A stretch of 64,000 nucleotides of DNA from Galaxea fascicularis (GCA_948470475.1 OX419335.1:38284726-38348725); one strand, 5' to 3'; shown: positions 23,640-35,035, counted from the stretch's first letter. A program made the numbers and translations. The notes: a model not told the origin generated them from the letters alone.

Positions 23640-25543
23640 ACTGTCGCTTCTTCTCTGCTTCGTGTTGCCTGAAAATCTGGTCGGGATCCATATCCCTGTA
23701 GGAGTCTGCATTTGGGTGGCAAATTCTCACATCGAAGAAGGCCGACCTCTGCTTCTCCCAGAACCCCCTAGCCACTATATCCAGCCGCGCATCAGGGGCA
23801 GTGTTGGCTCCCCTATTCAACTCTTCTCATGTGATGTCTGGCAAAACTGGTTCAATTCCAACGCCACTGCACACTATGCAAAGCATTTCCACCTCCAGAT
23901 CGCTCAGTTCATTATGGCGTTGGATGACAAAACCGCCCCTATTGCATATCATAGCATGATCCACATTGAAGTGGTCCCCGCAAACACAAACAGAGGGCGT
24001 ACCAGGAACTTCCCAGTCGTATCTGAGTTTCACAGCATCTCGAAATTCACTCTTGTTTAAGTCAAAGTTCAATCTCTAATTGGCAAAACAGTAAGCCAAC
24101 TAGAGGCACCTTTCTGGGTGGCAAGGTCCACAGCTCTCAGAGTTTTTACAGAAACCAGGCCCTTCACCTAATCACGTTTTTCCTTCAGATACTGATTCTT
24201 CACTTGGCACACCTCCCGTTGCGCACTATGTATTTCATTTTCGTCTGATGGCTCATGCACCTGTGATTTTATTTGTTGGGCTAATGGACCAGAGATATTA
24301 GCTGATGCTACATACTCTGAGGCTGCTACTTGACACGGATTTGTTATGCCCATGCCTCCCATTCTCACCGCCAGCGCCAGCAGTTCCCTTTCAGCTTGTG
24401 TACAATAGTGCCCTGTAATGGACAGTATGAGGACATCAGCTATTGCGCACTCCAAAGGTGCGAGTAGGTCTTCTAAACCAGGCAGAGTTCTCAGAAAGTA
24501 CGTCCATCGGTGTTTTAATCCAAAAGTGAATGCCGCGTAGCAGGGCTGAGGCTGCGACAGAGCAAAATCGGCTAATTTTGTCACCTGCCCCACCCATCCG
24601 TCGACTTTACCGTTGACGTACTGCTCAAAATAGGACCTGGAGCCCAGCGCCGCACCGGGTGCTGCCGACCTTCTGTGGTGATGTTGATTGCCGTTTCTTC
24701 AAAGATGTTTTTGGCGGTCTCCTCCTTATCAGGCTTTGTAACAAGCCAGCATTTTCCAGCACTAGGATAATATCCTAAATCCGGTCCGGACACTGTCAAC
24801 TCATCCCACCACGCCTTTATGTTCTGTAACGATCCACACCCTGTCGCTTCATTTGCAAACCAGCACTGTTTGGTTTGACTAACTGCCTGCAACCGAGAGA
24901 TAAGCGGCTGTAGACTCAGGGCATACAAGCACATAGCTAAGGGATTGCCTTGCGTAGTTCCCTCCGCAGAAACGAGTTCTTTACCACCCGTTACAACAGT
25001 TGTGCTGATGCTCGGTAGGTATTGATTGCAAATGTAGCTACCGCTGGACAAACAATCCTGATGTTGTGAAGGGCGGCGGCTCGATTTGTACACTGCATCG
25101 GTTTCCTCGCACTGGAATAAGCTGCTCATTGCGTGCACTGCCGCCTCACTCCCGGATTTGTGTCCAGCGCAAACCTGAAGCGAGCTACTCGACTCTAATA
25201 TATCTTGTTTCATCACCGCTGTCACGCACTTTTCAATAATTCTTCTGATTACTTCCCCCACACCTATTGGCCTGACTTCACCGTTACCCTTATCCAACGG
25301 GATAAGACGACACGCTAGAATCGGCTCGATAGTCGCGGGATCGATGTACTCTGTGCACAACCGGCGGGTCAGAGCTGCAAAAGCATCGCACAAATTAGAG
25401 GCAGACTTCTTGAATGATTTGTCAGCTAGGATCCTTTGAAAGCCATTTGCGTCCACATTGTAGGGACCTCCAGCGCCTTTCGTTCTTAGTGCTGCTTCTC
25501 TAATCATCTCGCCGGTTATCTCATTAAAAGCTGACTCGTGCAC
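23640..25543 (-). pseudogene. Reverse-transcriptase retroelement fossil, copy A
   Basis: Minus-strand remnant in at least four frames. From 25543: [20 protein letters not shown] (a finger-domain motif), then [16 protein letters not shown], the degenerate catalytic site [12 protein letters not shown] where an Asp pair would be expected, then [20 protein letters not shown] and [13 protein letters not shown] distal part at 23640-24070 includes [20 protein letters not shown] and [16 protein letters not shown]. The segment holding the first catalytic Asp is scrambled by frameshifts. I know this style of reverse transcriptase from dispersed repeats in cnidarians but cannot name the clade. Confidence 0.7.
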
Positions 25544-25549
25544 CTCCTC

Positions 25550-25585
25550 AACTGTGCATTATTATTATTATTATTAATCAATAAC

Positions 25586-25660
<75 letters not shown>

Positions 25661-25680
25661 AAGAAGAAGAAGAAAAATAG
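25550..25680. repeat. Compound microsatellite (AAT)n-(AAG)n
   Basis: A run of ATT/AAT triplets from about 25556 passes into AAG triplets up to about 25673. It abuts the upstream end of the reverse transcriptase fossil and marks the right limit of visible homology with copy B. Confidence 0.9.
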
Positions 25681-26579
25681 TAATGTAGGCAACCATGTGA
25701 GAAATTACGACGTTTGTATGGTGTTGTATGAGAATCAAACGTCGATTAACTTTTGGAAAAAGTCCATTTAAAAACAATAAGTTACAAGGTAAAGGAATCT
25801 TCTGACAAAATTTGATGGTCTCACCTAGAAGGGGTCTCCAAAAACGTCCCTGCAAGAGAAACATGTCTAAATAAATCCTGCAAACGGTTATGCCTAAAAA
25901 AAAATTATGTGACGGAAGAAAAAAAATCCTGCAGTCCAGTGTGCCTTAAAAAAAATCGTGCGCGGGAAATTTTTTTACTGCCCCCCCCCCCCCCTCCGGT
26001 TATTTCTAATGGTCCGTTCCTGCTTAGATTCTCATACAAACACTCCAGAAGTCGAAACCTATTGATGCTTGTGTCCAGTTAAAGGACGAAACAAAATATC
26101 ATTTAGCTCACTTGTTGCACTTCCCAGCAAAAAGGGCGGCTCCATTTCCAGCTGAACCTTTGTTACAATTGCAAAAAAGTTTCAGCCTTGCCTTCGATCT
26201 TTTCTACTCTGAACAGCGCCGAGTCCAAACGTTTCCACTTGTTCTTTAATTCCTATAAAGTGGATTTAATGTCTGCAAGCTTTCTCCATTGTATTTTGCT
26301 TATCCATGTTAAATGGTACGCGCCCTCTGTGTCTTTCGAATGCCGATCCTTGGTCATAATCTCAATAAAAACTCAGAGTAACTTTGAACACGCCACTCGA
26401 CGCGATCGCGAGGATTAACGTCAACGCTCTCTTATGCCTGGTACGATGTCACTGGGTCACGCAGCGAAATGTCACGAAATAGCTCCGCGGCTGGGAAAAA
26501 AACTTTGTTGCTTTTATTTTCAACAACAATCGTATTCAGTGTAATAATAGAATGTCACTTAACTGTTAAGTTTTCATTT
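25681..26579. other. Intergenic, nothing recognised
   Basis: A+T-rich sequence with a poly(C) run at 25981-25995. Short frames have no recognisable family. Confidence 0.45.
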
Positions 26580-28412
26580 ATCAGTTAATTACTAATTTTT
26601 GGGCCAAATATCAGTTAACTACTATTTTTAGGGCCAATTGGCCATTCCGAAATTCAAAAGGGAACTGGGGCGAGTTTCAAATTTTGAAGTAATCGATAAA
26701 TTGACACCATCACATGAAAGATGACATTGAGTTCAGTCGTTTGACCAAGTTTGATTCTTTTAGGTTGAACAGAGACCAAGTTATAGACCTTGAAACATAG
26801 CTCAAAATCCATACAAACGTCTCTAATTTTGTGACAGCGTCCCCAAATTGGGGACGCTGGGCGTTTTCCATTCACCAAGAAATTCCGGAAATTCCGGTTG
26901 GGATGAAAATGGGACACACGTTTTTGGTTCGTTTCACTGGAAAATTTCCGGAATAAACGGAACTTCTGAAAAGGTAGTCCTGTTTTCCCGTTGGAAACTT
27001 TCCGATGGAAAATGCCCGTTCCATTTCTGAGTTTCACAAGGTTTTTCCAGTTCCAGACCTTTCACTGCACGGCCATATCATAGGTAAAATGGCGGCTCCT
27101 TCTTCGGTCCGCTCGAATAGTTTATTCGAATGCCCCGTGTGCCATGGACTAGCACCCGATCTTCAGACGTTAATGAATCACAATTGTGTGATGTATGCCA
27201 ATGGTAAGTAGAATTTACTGAAGAAAACATTCAATTTTTCAAGGGTTGTTTGAGCGTTCCGATTGTTTCCCGCGTAAGACTTTGCATCTGAAATTAAACA
27301 AGGTCTTTCGTTATTCTCCTTTCACAGTTGGCGTTTCAAGTGCTGCCCCTCCGTGTAACCAACCTGAAAACGTAGCTGATACCTCTGGCTCGAGTAAAAA
27401 CCTGGAAAGATGGGAAGATTCCGATGTTCGATTGCTGATCACAACGTGGGCTGATCACAAACACATGTTTGGAGGCAAGGCGCCTGGGAATGAATGGAAC
27501 TTGTGTCAAATGGAACACTTTCTTCACCGTTGGTCGTTTCTCACCGAAATTTCCGGAATTTTTTGCTAAATGGAAAACGCCCGCTGTCACAAAATTAGAT
27601 CGATCGATTACTTCAAAATTTGAAACTCGCCCCAGTTCCCTTTCGGTCAGTGTAAAACGCAGACTGCAGACTGCAGACTGCAGACCGGGGGTAAAATGCA
27701 GACTGAGGGTAAAATGCAGACTGCAGACCAGGAATAAATTGCACACTGGTGTAAAAGTAACGAAATAATAAAGAGTCGCAATCACGAGGGAAGTTCTCAT
27801 GTTTTGATAATTACAAGTTCCGCTCAAACTACGCCGGTCTATGAACAAAGAAAGAACATCTGTGATATGTCTTTCAGGCAACCACGTGGAAATATTTAGG
27901 TAAAAATTTTATTCGTCATTCATTTCGAGGATCTCTTTCAAACATTCGTGGTGTTCCGGTCCGTGTTTACGGAGTTTACAGTCAGCGGTAAAAACAAAAT
28001 GTCTACCCTGAATCCAGGGGTTTAACATCCGGTCGCGCACTGAGAACAGTGCTAAGGGCCGATTCAGAATATTTATTCAAAGTGGCCACTACATGAATAA
28101 AAGGTGAGAATTTTATTCGTCTATAATTGATATGTAGTCTCCTTTGCAGCCCTCACCTATGTTTGGGGAGAAACCGTTGCGTGACGACCCTAAGTGACTA
28201 ACTGATAAGTAGGCAACGTGGTATATCACGTTACTTCTTCACCTCCAGTCTGCATTTTATCCCTGGTCTGCAGTCTGCATTTTACCCTCAGTCTGCATTT
28301 TACCCCCGGTCTGCAGTCTGCAGTCTGCAGTCTGCAGTCTGCAGTCTGCGTTTTACACTGACCGGTTCCCTTTTGAATTTCGGAATCGCCAATTATCAGT
28401 TAACTGTTAACC
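26580..28412. mobile_element. Nested inverted-repeat elements with captured SANT exons
   Basis: Three layers of inverted repeats. Outer: CCGAAATTCAAAAGGGAAC at about 26647 against its reverse complement at about 28366-28388. Inner 1: a 38-bp exact pair at 26660-26697 and 27603-27640 (GGGAACTGGGGCGAGTTTCA). Inner 2: minisatellite-like ends made of CTGCAGA units and GGGTAAAATGCAGACTG at 27645-27740 and 28246-28365. They read as DNA transposons or MITEs inserted in one another. Confidence 0.65.
27089..27480 (+). pseudogene. Two exons of a Myb/SANT-like gene inside a transposon
   Basis: Exon 1 at 27089-27203 starts with ATG, encodes MAAPSSVRSNSLFECPVCHG and a Cys/His pattern (C-x2-C ... H-x2-C), and ends at a GTAAGT donor. 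Exon 2 begins after TTCACAG at 27328 with matching phase and reaches WEDSDVRLLITTWADHKHMF, the first helix of a Myb/SANT-like (MADF-like) domain. The exon then runs into transposon sequence at about 27480, so the domain is cut. It looks like a captured or residual accessory gene of a Harbinger-type element. Confidence 0.5.
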
Positions 28413-29018
28413 CCATTAGCACCCTCATTTCGGGGCGTTGGGAGCGGTAATTAGAATTGGGGAGTTGATCAACAAAAACACATTCGAAGGTAGGGGGCGC
28501 TTATTGGAAGGAGGACGCTAAACCGAATCATTCAACTCCGATTTGTACTCCGCCCGGGGTTTTGTCTGAACTCGAACAATGCTTTAGTTGCACTCTATGT
28601 CTATTGACTCTACCCACCTTTGTATTGGGATTTTATTGCCCTGTCAGTCTTTTTCGAATTTTTCTAATAGGCTTTCGAACTGTCGTAACCAGGATCTTAT
28701 GTAGATGTGGATGGAACGATGTTGACTGTAAATTTCCCCCGTAAAAAGATTCAAGAGCTGGCGTTAAATGCATTGCTTTTTCATAAAGTAATAAAGCTAA
28801 GCTTTGCGTGACAACGCAACATTATTCTGATATGCAAATTTTTTTCTGAATGACGTACAGTTTCAAGGTATCACTGATGCAGAACAGTTATCTCTTCGTA
28901 AGAAAAGGAAATATAATATCTGCTCACTGCAATAGAACCTCATCCTCTTCGTTTGAGATTTGCTGGTCGTCGCCCATGACACCGAATAAAAGTCAAAAAT
29001 TCGCTAAAGCTTGTAACG
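28413..29018. promoter_or_regulatory. Upstream region of the acyl-CoA thioesterase gene
   Basis: Sequence between the nested transposons and the ACOT start codon. No clear TATA box; a 5' untranslated region and promoter are expected here from position only. In-frame codons upstream of 29019 are not conserved-looking, which supports the ATG at 29019 as the start. Confidence 0.35.
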
Positions 29019-30701
29019 ATGGAGTCGTACAGGAACTCAACCGAAGTGGAAATGAATCAACTCGTTCTTCCAACCCACACAAATGAACGGCAAGAAAACT
29101 GCCTCGGCGGCGGGCAGCTACTGAAATGGATGGACACAGCGGCTTGCTTGTCGGCAGAAAAACACGCCGGAGCGTCTTGTGTCACGGCGTGCATGGACGA
29201 GCTCTATTTCGAAGAACAAATTTACGTCGGCCAAGTTGTTAACCTCACAGCACGGGTGAATAGGGCGTTTAATACAAGTATGGAAGTTGGCGTTTCCGTT
29301 CAGGCGGAAGATTTACTCAGTGGTGAGTTAAAACATGTTTGCAAGGCTTTTTTCATTTTTGTAGCCTTGGACAGTGACAATCAAAAACAGCAGTTAACTC
29401 CAGTTGTCCCCTTCACCAAGGAAGAAAAATCGCAATATGCACTAGCCAACGAGAGGAGGAGAATGCGGATCCAGTATCCGACTGATCTCAAAGAACTCTC
29501 GCTGAAGCAGGGAAGTGAGATAGAAAGGGAACAGTTTGATGCGCCAGAAAACCAATCAAGCGCTTCTGAGGAAATTGCCCCTTGTGTAAAGACGGCATTG
29601 GAAAGCGTCGAGCTTGTTCTTCCTCCACATGCAAATCACCATCAAACAGCGTTTGGTGGCCAAGTGATGGCCTGGATGATGGCAGCCTGTACCATCACCG
29701 CTACACGCCTGTGCAGATCCCATCCACAACTACGAGCGGTCGACGAGGTCAAGTTTCGCGGTCCTATTAAGGTCGGGGATCGAGTTATCATTAAAACTAT
29801 GGTGAATAACACTTACGGAGTGCATATGGAAGTAGGATGTCGGGTGGAGGCGTATTCTATTGGAGGTCATGTGCGACACGTCAATAGCGCTTTCTTGATT
29901 TTTGTGGCGCCTGACGAGAAGGGCGTGCCACAGATGTTGCCAACGTTGCGAACGCACACGGAAGAAGCTAGGCGGCGCGCCGTGGAGGCCATGGTAAGAA
30001 AGAGTCTCCGTCTCGAACGTGAACACATCCGTAAATCTATTGGCCCTGTGATTGCCATTCCTTGGAATCCCCGTATAAGCCAGCTGATGAATTACAATAA
30101 CATAGAAGCGCTGGTGAAACTTTATCAACTGACCAAGTGGGAAGAAGTGCGAGCTTCTTCCGGTGTGACACTTTTTAAGCGTGACACCGATAACTACCTT
30201 TGTGTGAAAACAACCTTTACTGTCCAGATCCCCCCAGACAAAGCTTTCGAGTTGCTGAGTGATGAGAGCAGAAGAAAAGAATGGGACCCGCTGTTGATAA
30301 AAGTAGAAGTGTCGGAAGTCGTTGATGACGATGACGAGATTCTCCACATGGTATTGGAAGGCAAGATGCGTAACGCAGTCAGACCAGATGATATGGTCCT
30401 TTTAGTGTCACGCCGAGTGCCCTGTGACAAAAGAGATCACTTCACTATTGCTTATCGCTCGGTTCAGTTAACTACTCTACCTCCCTTCCCAGAGTATAAC
30501 CGAAAAGAGCACCTTTGTTCAGGGTTGCTAATTAAGGAAACGAAGGGGGAGAAGGGAAAGTCCACGATAACCTACATCAATCAAACCACTCGAGAGCTGG
30601 AGCCGTACGTCTTGAGAGATCTAGCAGGCTCTACGGATTTTTACGTGAAGCGTTTCAAGGAACTCGAGACATATCTTCTGAACAACGTGTCCAAAACATA
30701 G
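29019..30701 (+). CDS. ACOT12: Acyl-CoA thioesterase 11/12 type with START domain
   Basis: A single uninterrupted 560-codon gene, close to the usual length of ACOT12 proteins. Two hotdog thioesterase domains lie at about 11-120 (CLGGGQLLKWMDTAA) and 190-305 (FGGQVMAWMMAACTITA), joined by a charged linker, followed by a lipid-binding START domain at about 340-550 (KEWDPLLIKVEVSEVVDD ... VLRDLAGSTDFYVKRF). The family hydrolyses acyl-CoA, mainly acetyl-CoA or longer acyl-CoA depending on the member, to free acid and CoA; ACOT11 and ACOT12 cannot be told apart safely here. The ATG at 29019 is the first Met before the hotdog fold. Vertebrate relatives have many exons, so the lack of introns suggests an ancient retrocopy or lineage-specific intron loss. 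There are no stops or frameshifts, so it is probably functional. It lies between the two duplicated copies and is itself single. Confidence 0.93.
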   Translation: MESYRNSTEVEMNQLVLPTHTNERQENCLGGGQLLKWMDTAACLSAEKHAGASCVTACMDELYFEEQIYVGQVVNLTARVNRAFNTSMEVGVSVQAEDLLSGELKHVCKAFFIFVALDSDNQKQQLTPVVPFTKEEKSQYALANERRRMRIQYPTDLKELSLKQGSEIEREQFDAPENQSSASEEIAPCVKTALESVELVLPPHANHHQTAFGGQVMAWMMAACTITATRLCRSHPQLRAVDEVKFRGPIKVGDRVIIKTMVNNTYGVHMEVGCRVEAYSIGGHVRHVNSAFLIFVAPDEKGVPQMLPTLRTHTEEARRRAVEAMVRKSLRLEREHIRKSIGPVIAIPWNPRISQLMNYNNIEALVKLYQLTKWEEVRASSGVTLFKRDTDNYLCVKTTFTVQIPPDKAFELLSDESRRKEWDPLLIKVEVSEVVDDDDEILHMVLEGKMRNAVRPDDMVLLVSRRVPCDKRDHFTIAYRSVQLTTLPPFPEYNRKEHLCSGLLIKETKGEKGKSTITYINQTTRELEPYVLRDLAGSTDFYVKRFKELETYLLNNVSKT

Positions 30702-31115
30702 CTCTGACAAACGATACTGAAAAGATAGCTGATTACCAGAGTCTTTACGGCCTGTGGCGCCATCTCATCAGCGTTCGAGGTTTACAGTTCCTTCGATGGA
30801 TAGTTTTGTTTGCGACATTCAGTGAGAGTTCACCGCCTGTGTAAGCAACAAATGACACAATACAATTTGGCGATAGAAGCTTAACACAGTTTGTCAGCCT
30901 TTAAACTCGTGTCAATATACCGGCATTTTCTCCCTACTTTTCTTCCCAAATTTCGTGTGGTACTAAATGAGAGAAATTGTTTAAAACTCAACATAGTACT
31001 TATATATAAAAGTACAACTGTATTTCCGCTTTCCCTGTGATCCGCATATTATTTTGATCAAACAGTGAAACTAAGGAAAAATAAGACACTACCATTGCGC
31101 TTGGGTAATGTACTC

Positions 31116-31121
31116 AATAAA
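31116..31121 (+). terminator. Poly(A) signal AATAAA downstream of ACOT
   Basis: AATAAA about 415 bases after the ACOT stop codon, in an A+T-rich 3' region. It is the first convincing signal of this type downstream. Assignment is by position only. Confidence 0.5.
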
Positions 31122-31327
31122 TGAATATGTAGGTAACTATAAATTATGGATTTCAGTCCGACTCTTCACTTGCTTTTATTAATGAACGATATAATTATTT
31201 GAAATAAGAACAGCCTGGGTAAGATGCTCTCAACGTTTAGGGTCCTGCCGCGACCGTCGTGTTGCTTGACAGGAAGAGCTATAAAGCTAAGAAAGGAAAA
31301 GGAACGAACCGTTCTGTGTTAACAGTA

Positions 31328-31582
31328 ACAAGTGGTGGAACAGAGAATTAACTCTGAAGTGTAAATTAAAGTGCTAATAGAAACCCATGAAAAACCCACT
31401 GGGCGTTAGCCCTGGTAAAGGGTACCAGGGAACCACACGAGGCAAAGAAAAAATTCTTATGACCTCGGTGGGATTCGAACCCACGACCTCCGGATTAGAT
31501 CTAACGCCCAGTGGGTTTTTCATGGGTTTCTATTAGCACTTTAATTTACACTTCAGAGTTAATTCTCTGTTCCACCACTTGT
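31328..31582. repeat. Perfect 82-bp inverted repeat around a tRNA-like core
   Basis: Arms 31328-31409 and 31501-31582 are identical in reverse complement as far as I can read. The 91-nt centre contains, on the minus strand, a tRNA 3'-half: GTGGGTTCGAATCCCACCGA (T arm with a B box GGTTCGAATCC), followed by a T6 run (minus strand, near 31455-31449) that could stop RNA polymerase III. It could be a tRNA-derived foldback element or a recent inverted duplication. Confidence 0.8.
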
Positions 31583-33033
31583 ATGTGTTTATAGTGCTAC
31601 GCGGCACAACATATATGTGTTAACAGTAAGTTTGTTGTGCTGTTTGCAAAGCCAATGCCATAATCTCGATTAGGATTTTGTTTTTCTCGACACCGTTGTC
31701 ATTAGTGACCACTTTTAAGCGAAAAACCGAACGTAAAAAACCGCAGAAAACACGGTGTGAAAAGGAGATTTTTCAAATGAACAAAACGCACAGAGAATAA
31801 ACAAATGAACTGAATATAACTGGTACGTTTTGCTTGTTCTTAAGAGACGTAACTCACAGGTTTCGTTTCAATGCCAAAGAAAATCATTAAGATTAACCGT
31901 GAATAACTATTATAATACCAATAACATCTCAAAATGTCACAACCAGAAGTCCTGTTATAAACAGTAGTAAAGTTATGTATAGTAAATGTACTTTCCGTGA
32001 ACACATGCACGGCTTCTTAAAATATAATACCTTTTGCCTAACCGATATCAAACTGTAGGCTGGCAATTTGGAATTACAGAACGTCTTATTCATAGCAACG
32101 TTGCAATGTACTCTAAAAGAGACATATTGACAACCATGTGGTAAAAGAGTTTCGTCATACGTGCTGAGCTATGTTGTTATACGTGATACGACACAGCACT
32201 GTTTTTTGTATCAGTTGATATTTTTTTATGTTGTATTAAACCATTGTTTTCAGGTTTAGAGCTCGGCTTTTACTACTTTCTGCCTGTCGGCTGTGTCTAT
32301 ATGCCTGGTCAGTCAGTCAGTTGAGTCAGTTCACCAGAATTTTCATATTCTGTGTAAAACGCAACACACGCACAAAACATTAATGTTGAAAAAGAGAGAG
32401 AAAGAGAGAGCAAGAGAAAATAGAATAAAAGGAAAAAGTAGTTCACCCAGGTACAACTGAACATTTTGATTCTTCAGTTACAAAAATAAACGTTTCCGTT
32501 GTTCCCATTGTTTTCAGGTTTAGAGCTTTCACTACTGTCTGCCTGTGTGTGTGTCTGTATGGTCAGTCAGTCAGTCCGTCTGTCTGTCTGTTTGTCTGGG
32601 TCTGCCCGTCTGACTGTCTATCTCTGTCTGTCTGACTGCCTGACACTTAATGCACAATTACCTTACATCTGTTTGAGTGGCTTTTAACTTTATGACACAA
32701 AATTGCAAACAATCACTCACATATCAAAAAAGTTAAAAAAACGGCCTATTAGTTAGTACTATACTGCAGTCAATACATGGCTTTTGTCCTGGAAAAAGTA
32801 AGACACTAAGTGAAGTTCAAGAACTATAAATACTATGTATGCTGGTTTACATGACAGAAGTGTTCACAAATGAACTCAAATGATACAAACTTTGAAAGAT
32901 TGGCAGCTATGAAGAAGCAACACTACTAGTAATAATAAAAATTATTAAGAACTTAAGCGCCTCTCAAAAACAATATTGAAAAAAGAAAAACTAAATAAAT
33001 TAATCTAAGGAGTTACCATACCATTACTCTTTC
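31583..33033. other. Intergenic, nothing recognised
   Basis: A+T-rich. TTGTTTTCAGGTTTAGAGCT-like phrases occur twice (about 32245 and 32507), followed by CTGT/GTCT-rich simple sequence (32540-32640). A GAGA-rich run lies at 32392-32418. No coding region supported. Confidence 0.45.
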
Positions 33034-34731
33034 TAGAACACAGGTTTCTCGTCGATCAAAACCTTACAATTGTTCCACAGGATGTCGGAACTACAGTTAT
33101 GGGCATTCCTCTTAGACATGTGCTTGAACTCTTGCTAGTAGGTTAGAATTGTTCTGTAAAAAAGGAGGAAAACTATCTAAGTTAAGGAGATGATGATGGT
33201 GCTTTTCTTTATTTTGGCTGGTTTGCCGTCCTAAATTCACTTGAAGACAATGTAGTTTATTTGTTTTATGTAATGATCGGGAACAGTGAGTTCAGAAGTG
33301 TTGTAGACCAGTTTGAGAGACCGATTGTTGATGTTGATTTTCCCGTATAACGATAGTTTTCTGTTCACGGATCTTGTAAAGGTTCACCAGAGGTGCTTTT
33401 TCTAACACGAACACTTTAATACATAAACGTCATAAATCCGACACAGATAGCTTTTACTATTACTGGTTTCTTTGTTTGGCGTCGAATCGCTCATCGCATC
33501 TTCGCGCCGAAAAACTTCTCCGTGATCTCTTCGATGGATTTTGAAACCCTTCGTGTAATGTTCGAAAATAGACGGTGTGGGCGTAGATGATGTGAACTAT
33601 CAAACTGTCACCGAGATTCAGAAATGCTGTATGAAACCCTTGCAGTCTCTATTTTCGCTCGTAACTGGCGCCCACGAAACTACAGGCTCGCGGATTTGCC
33701 GCTGGTATCGGTGTGTACCTTGATTAGGGTTATTTAAATGTACCCTCGTATACAAGCGTTCGTTCCACAGATTTTACAGCAATAGAGAGACTCCTTGCAG
33801 TCTAGAATTAGAGCAAATGGTAGCAACCATCACTCAAACGTTGACTTTGAATGCCGTTCTTCAAGACTTGAATAAATAGACTGGAAACGACAATCTGCAG
33901 CCTTAAGAGCTTCTGTTTAATTTTGGTAACTAAAATTTAGAAGACAGCTTGCCGTTTGTTTGCATATTTTTCTCTGTTTCGGTCATCAGATTACAACTGA
34001 AAACTCGTTCCCAGAGCCCCGTTCCCCGTTCTTCGTTCCCGCTTTTAGTAACATACCTCCGGGATTAAGACGTGAGCAAATGCCCGGCTACTGCCCGGGG
34101 CTGGGGATGGGCACTGCTGGAATTGCCTGGTGCATTACGGGGGAAAAAATGGAAAAAAAAAACCCGCTTTTTTTCTGCCTGAAGAGTACGCGCGACGAAT
34201 ATCGAATGTAAGCTTTGTTGAATAATAACGTCTGACAAGTCTGGAAAAGGAGAAGAGTAATGAAAGGCCAAGGAAGTTGTCTCCCAATTCTTTTTCCCTT
34301 GTGTCAGTAAAACTTTTACATTACGCTTTCAAAACGGTTGTCTTCTCTCAGGTGGCATCTAGCATTTCTTGATACTTGTATTCTTTTGTTGCTTTTTTCA
34401 TAAGGTTACAACGGAAAGAAATCTAGTGGAAAGTACATCTCGGTTTTGTTCTGTGGAGGCATCGCAACCGATTGAAACTACTAGTCAGTTGTGCCTGAAT
34501 GCAAAGCATTGCAGTAACATGAGGTGGAAACGTCGTGTTCAGTTCGCTTTGGCCGTTTCGCTTGTGTTTGCAGCAGCTGACATTTGGTCGCACCTATCCT
34601 CAAAGAAAACCGCTAAGTGTAAGTCCTACAGTAACAACAATTTTTTCACATCCGCAGTTTATATATGATCTATTTCGTATATATCATCCATAATGAACTT
34701 TCTTCTGCAATTCAGTTTTTCCTACATTTTT

Positions 34732-34732
<1 letters not shown>

Positions 34733-34810
<78 letters not shown>
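34733..34810. repeat. (GA)n microsatellite, left of the recombinase element
   Basis: About 78 bases of nearly pure GA repeats. A second run lies at 41304-41360, on the other side of the insertion. Copy A has only one short GA run (about 12959-12977) at the matching site. Confidence 0.9.
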
Positions 34811-34812
<2 letters not shown>

Positions 34813-34824
34813 AGATTTACGTGG

Positions 34825-35035
34825 GTATTTGCTACCATAACTGCGTATTTGCTACCGTAGCAAATACTCAATGCGTATTTGCTACCGTAGCAAATACTCA
34901 CAGTGCGTATTTGCTACCACAAATGCGTATTTGCTACCGTAGCAAATACTCACAGTCCGTATTTGCTACCATAAATGCGTATTTGCTACCGTAGCAAATA
35001 CTCACAGTGCTTATTTCCTACCATAAATGCGTATT
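34825..35035. repeat. Palindromic tandem array GTATTTGCTAC-CGTAGCAAATAC
   Basis: Seven copies of GTATTTGCTAC in about 160 bases, four of them directly followed by the inverted GTAGCAAATAC, so that each forms a hairpin. Units are 30-35 bases long, with links such as TCACAGTGC. Such arrays at an element end are often binding sites for its recombinase. Confidence 0.8.

Larger units (their letters stand above)
10562..25475 (+). repeat. Segmental duplication, copy A
   Basis: Direct, mosaic homology to 33034-50524. Matching blocks seen by eye: 10562-12758 with 33034-34733; 12959-13849 with 41350-42240; 13950-15250 with 42610-43969; 16802-16905 with 43970-44075; 17925-18750 with 46350-47195; 22146-25475 with 47591-50524. 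Differences between blocks are insertions or deletions of transposons. Where I compared bases (sulfotransferase exon 3 and the 22.4-kb block) they differ at roughly 5%. Both a real duplication and two haplotypes assembled in tandem would give this picture. Confidence 0.85.

Noticed and set aside
25538..25771. Asn/Lys homopolymer protein
   Set aside because: It is only the translation of the (AAT)n-(AAG)n microsatellite.
31450..31500. tRNA gene on the minus strand
   Set aside because: Only the 3' half (T arm and B box) is present; the rest is the inverted-repeat arm.
34825..35035. CRISPR-like array (repeats with spacers)
   Set aside because: Units are adjacent palindromes with near-identical linkers, not unique spacers, and the sequence is a eukaryotic transposon end.
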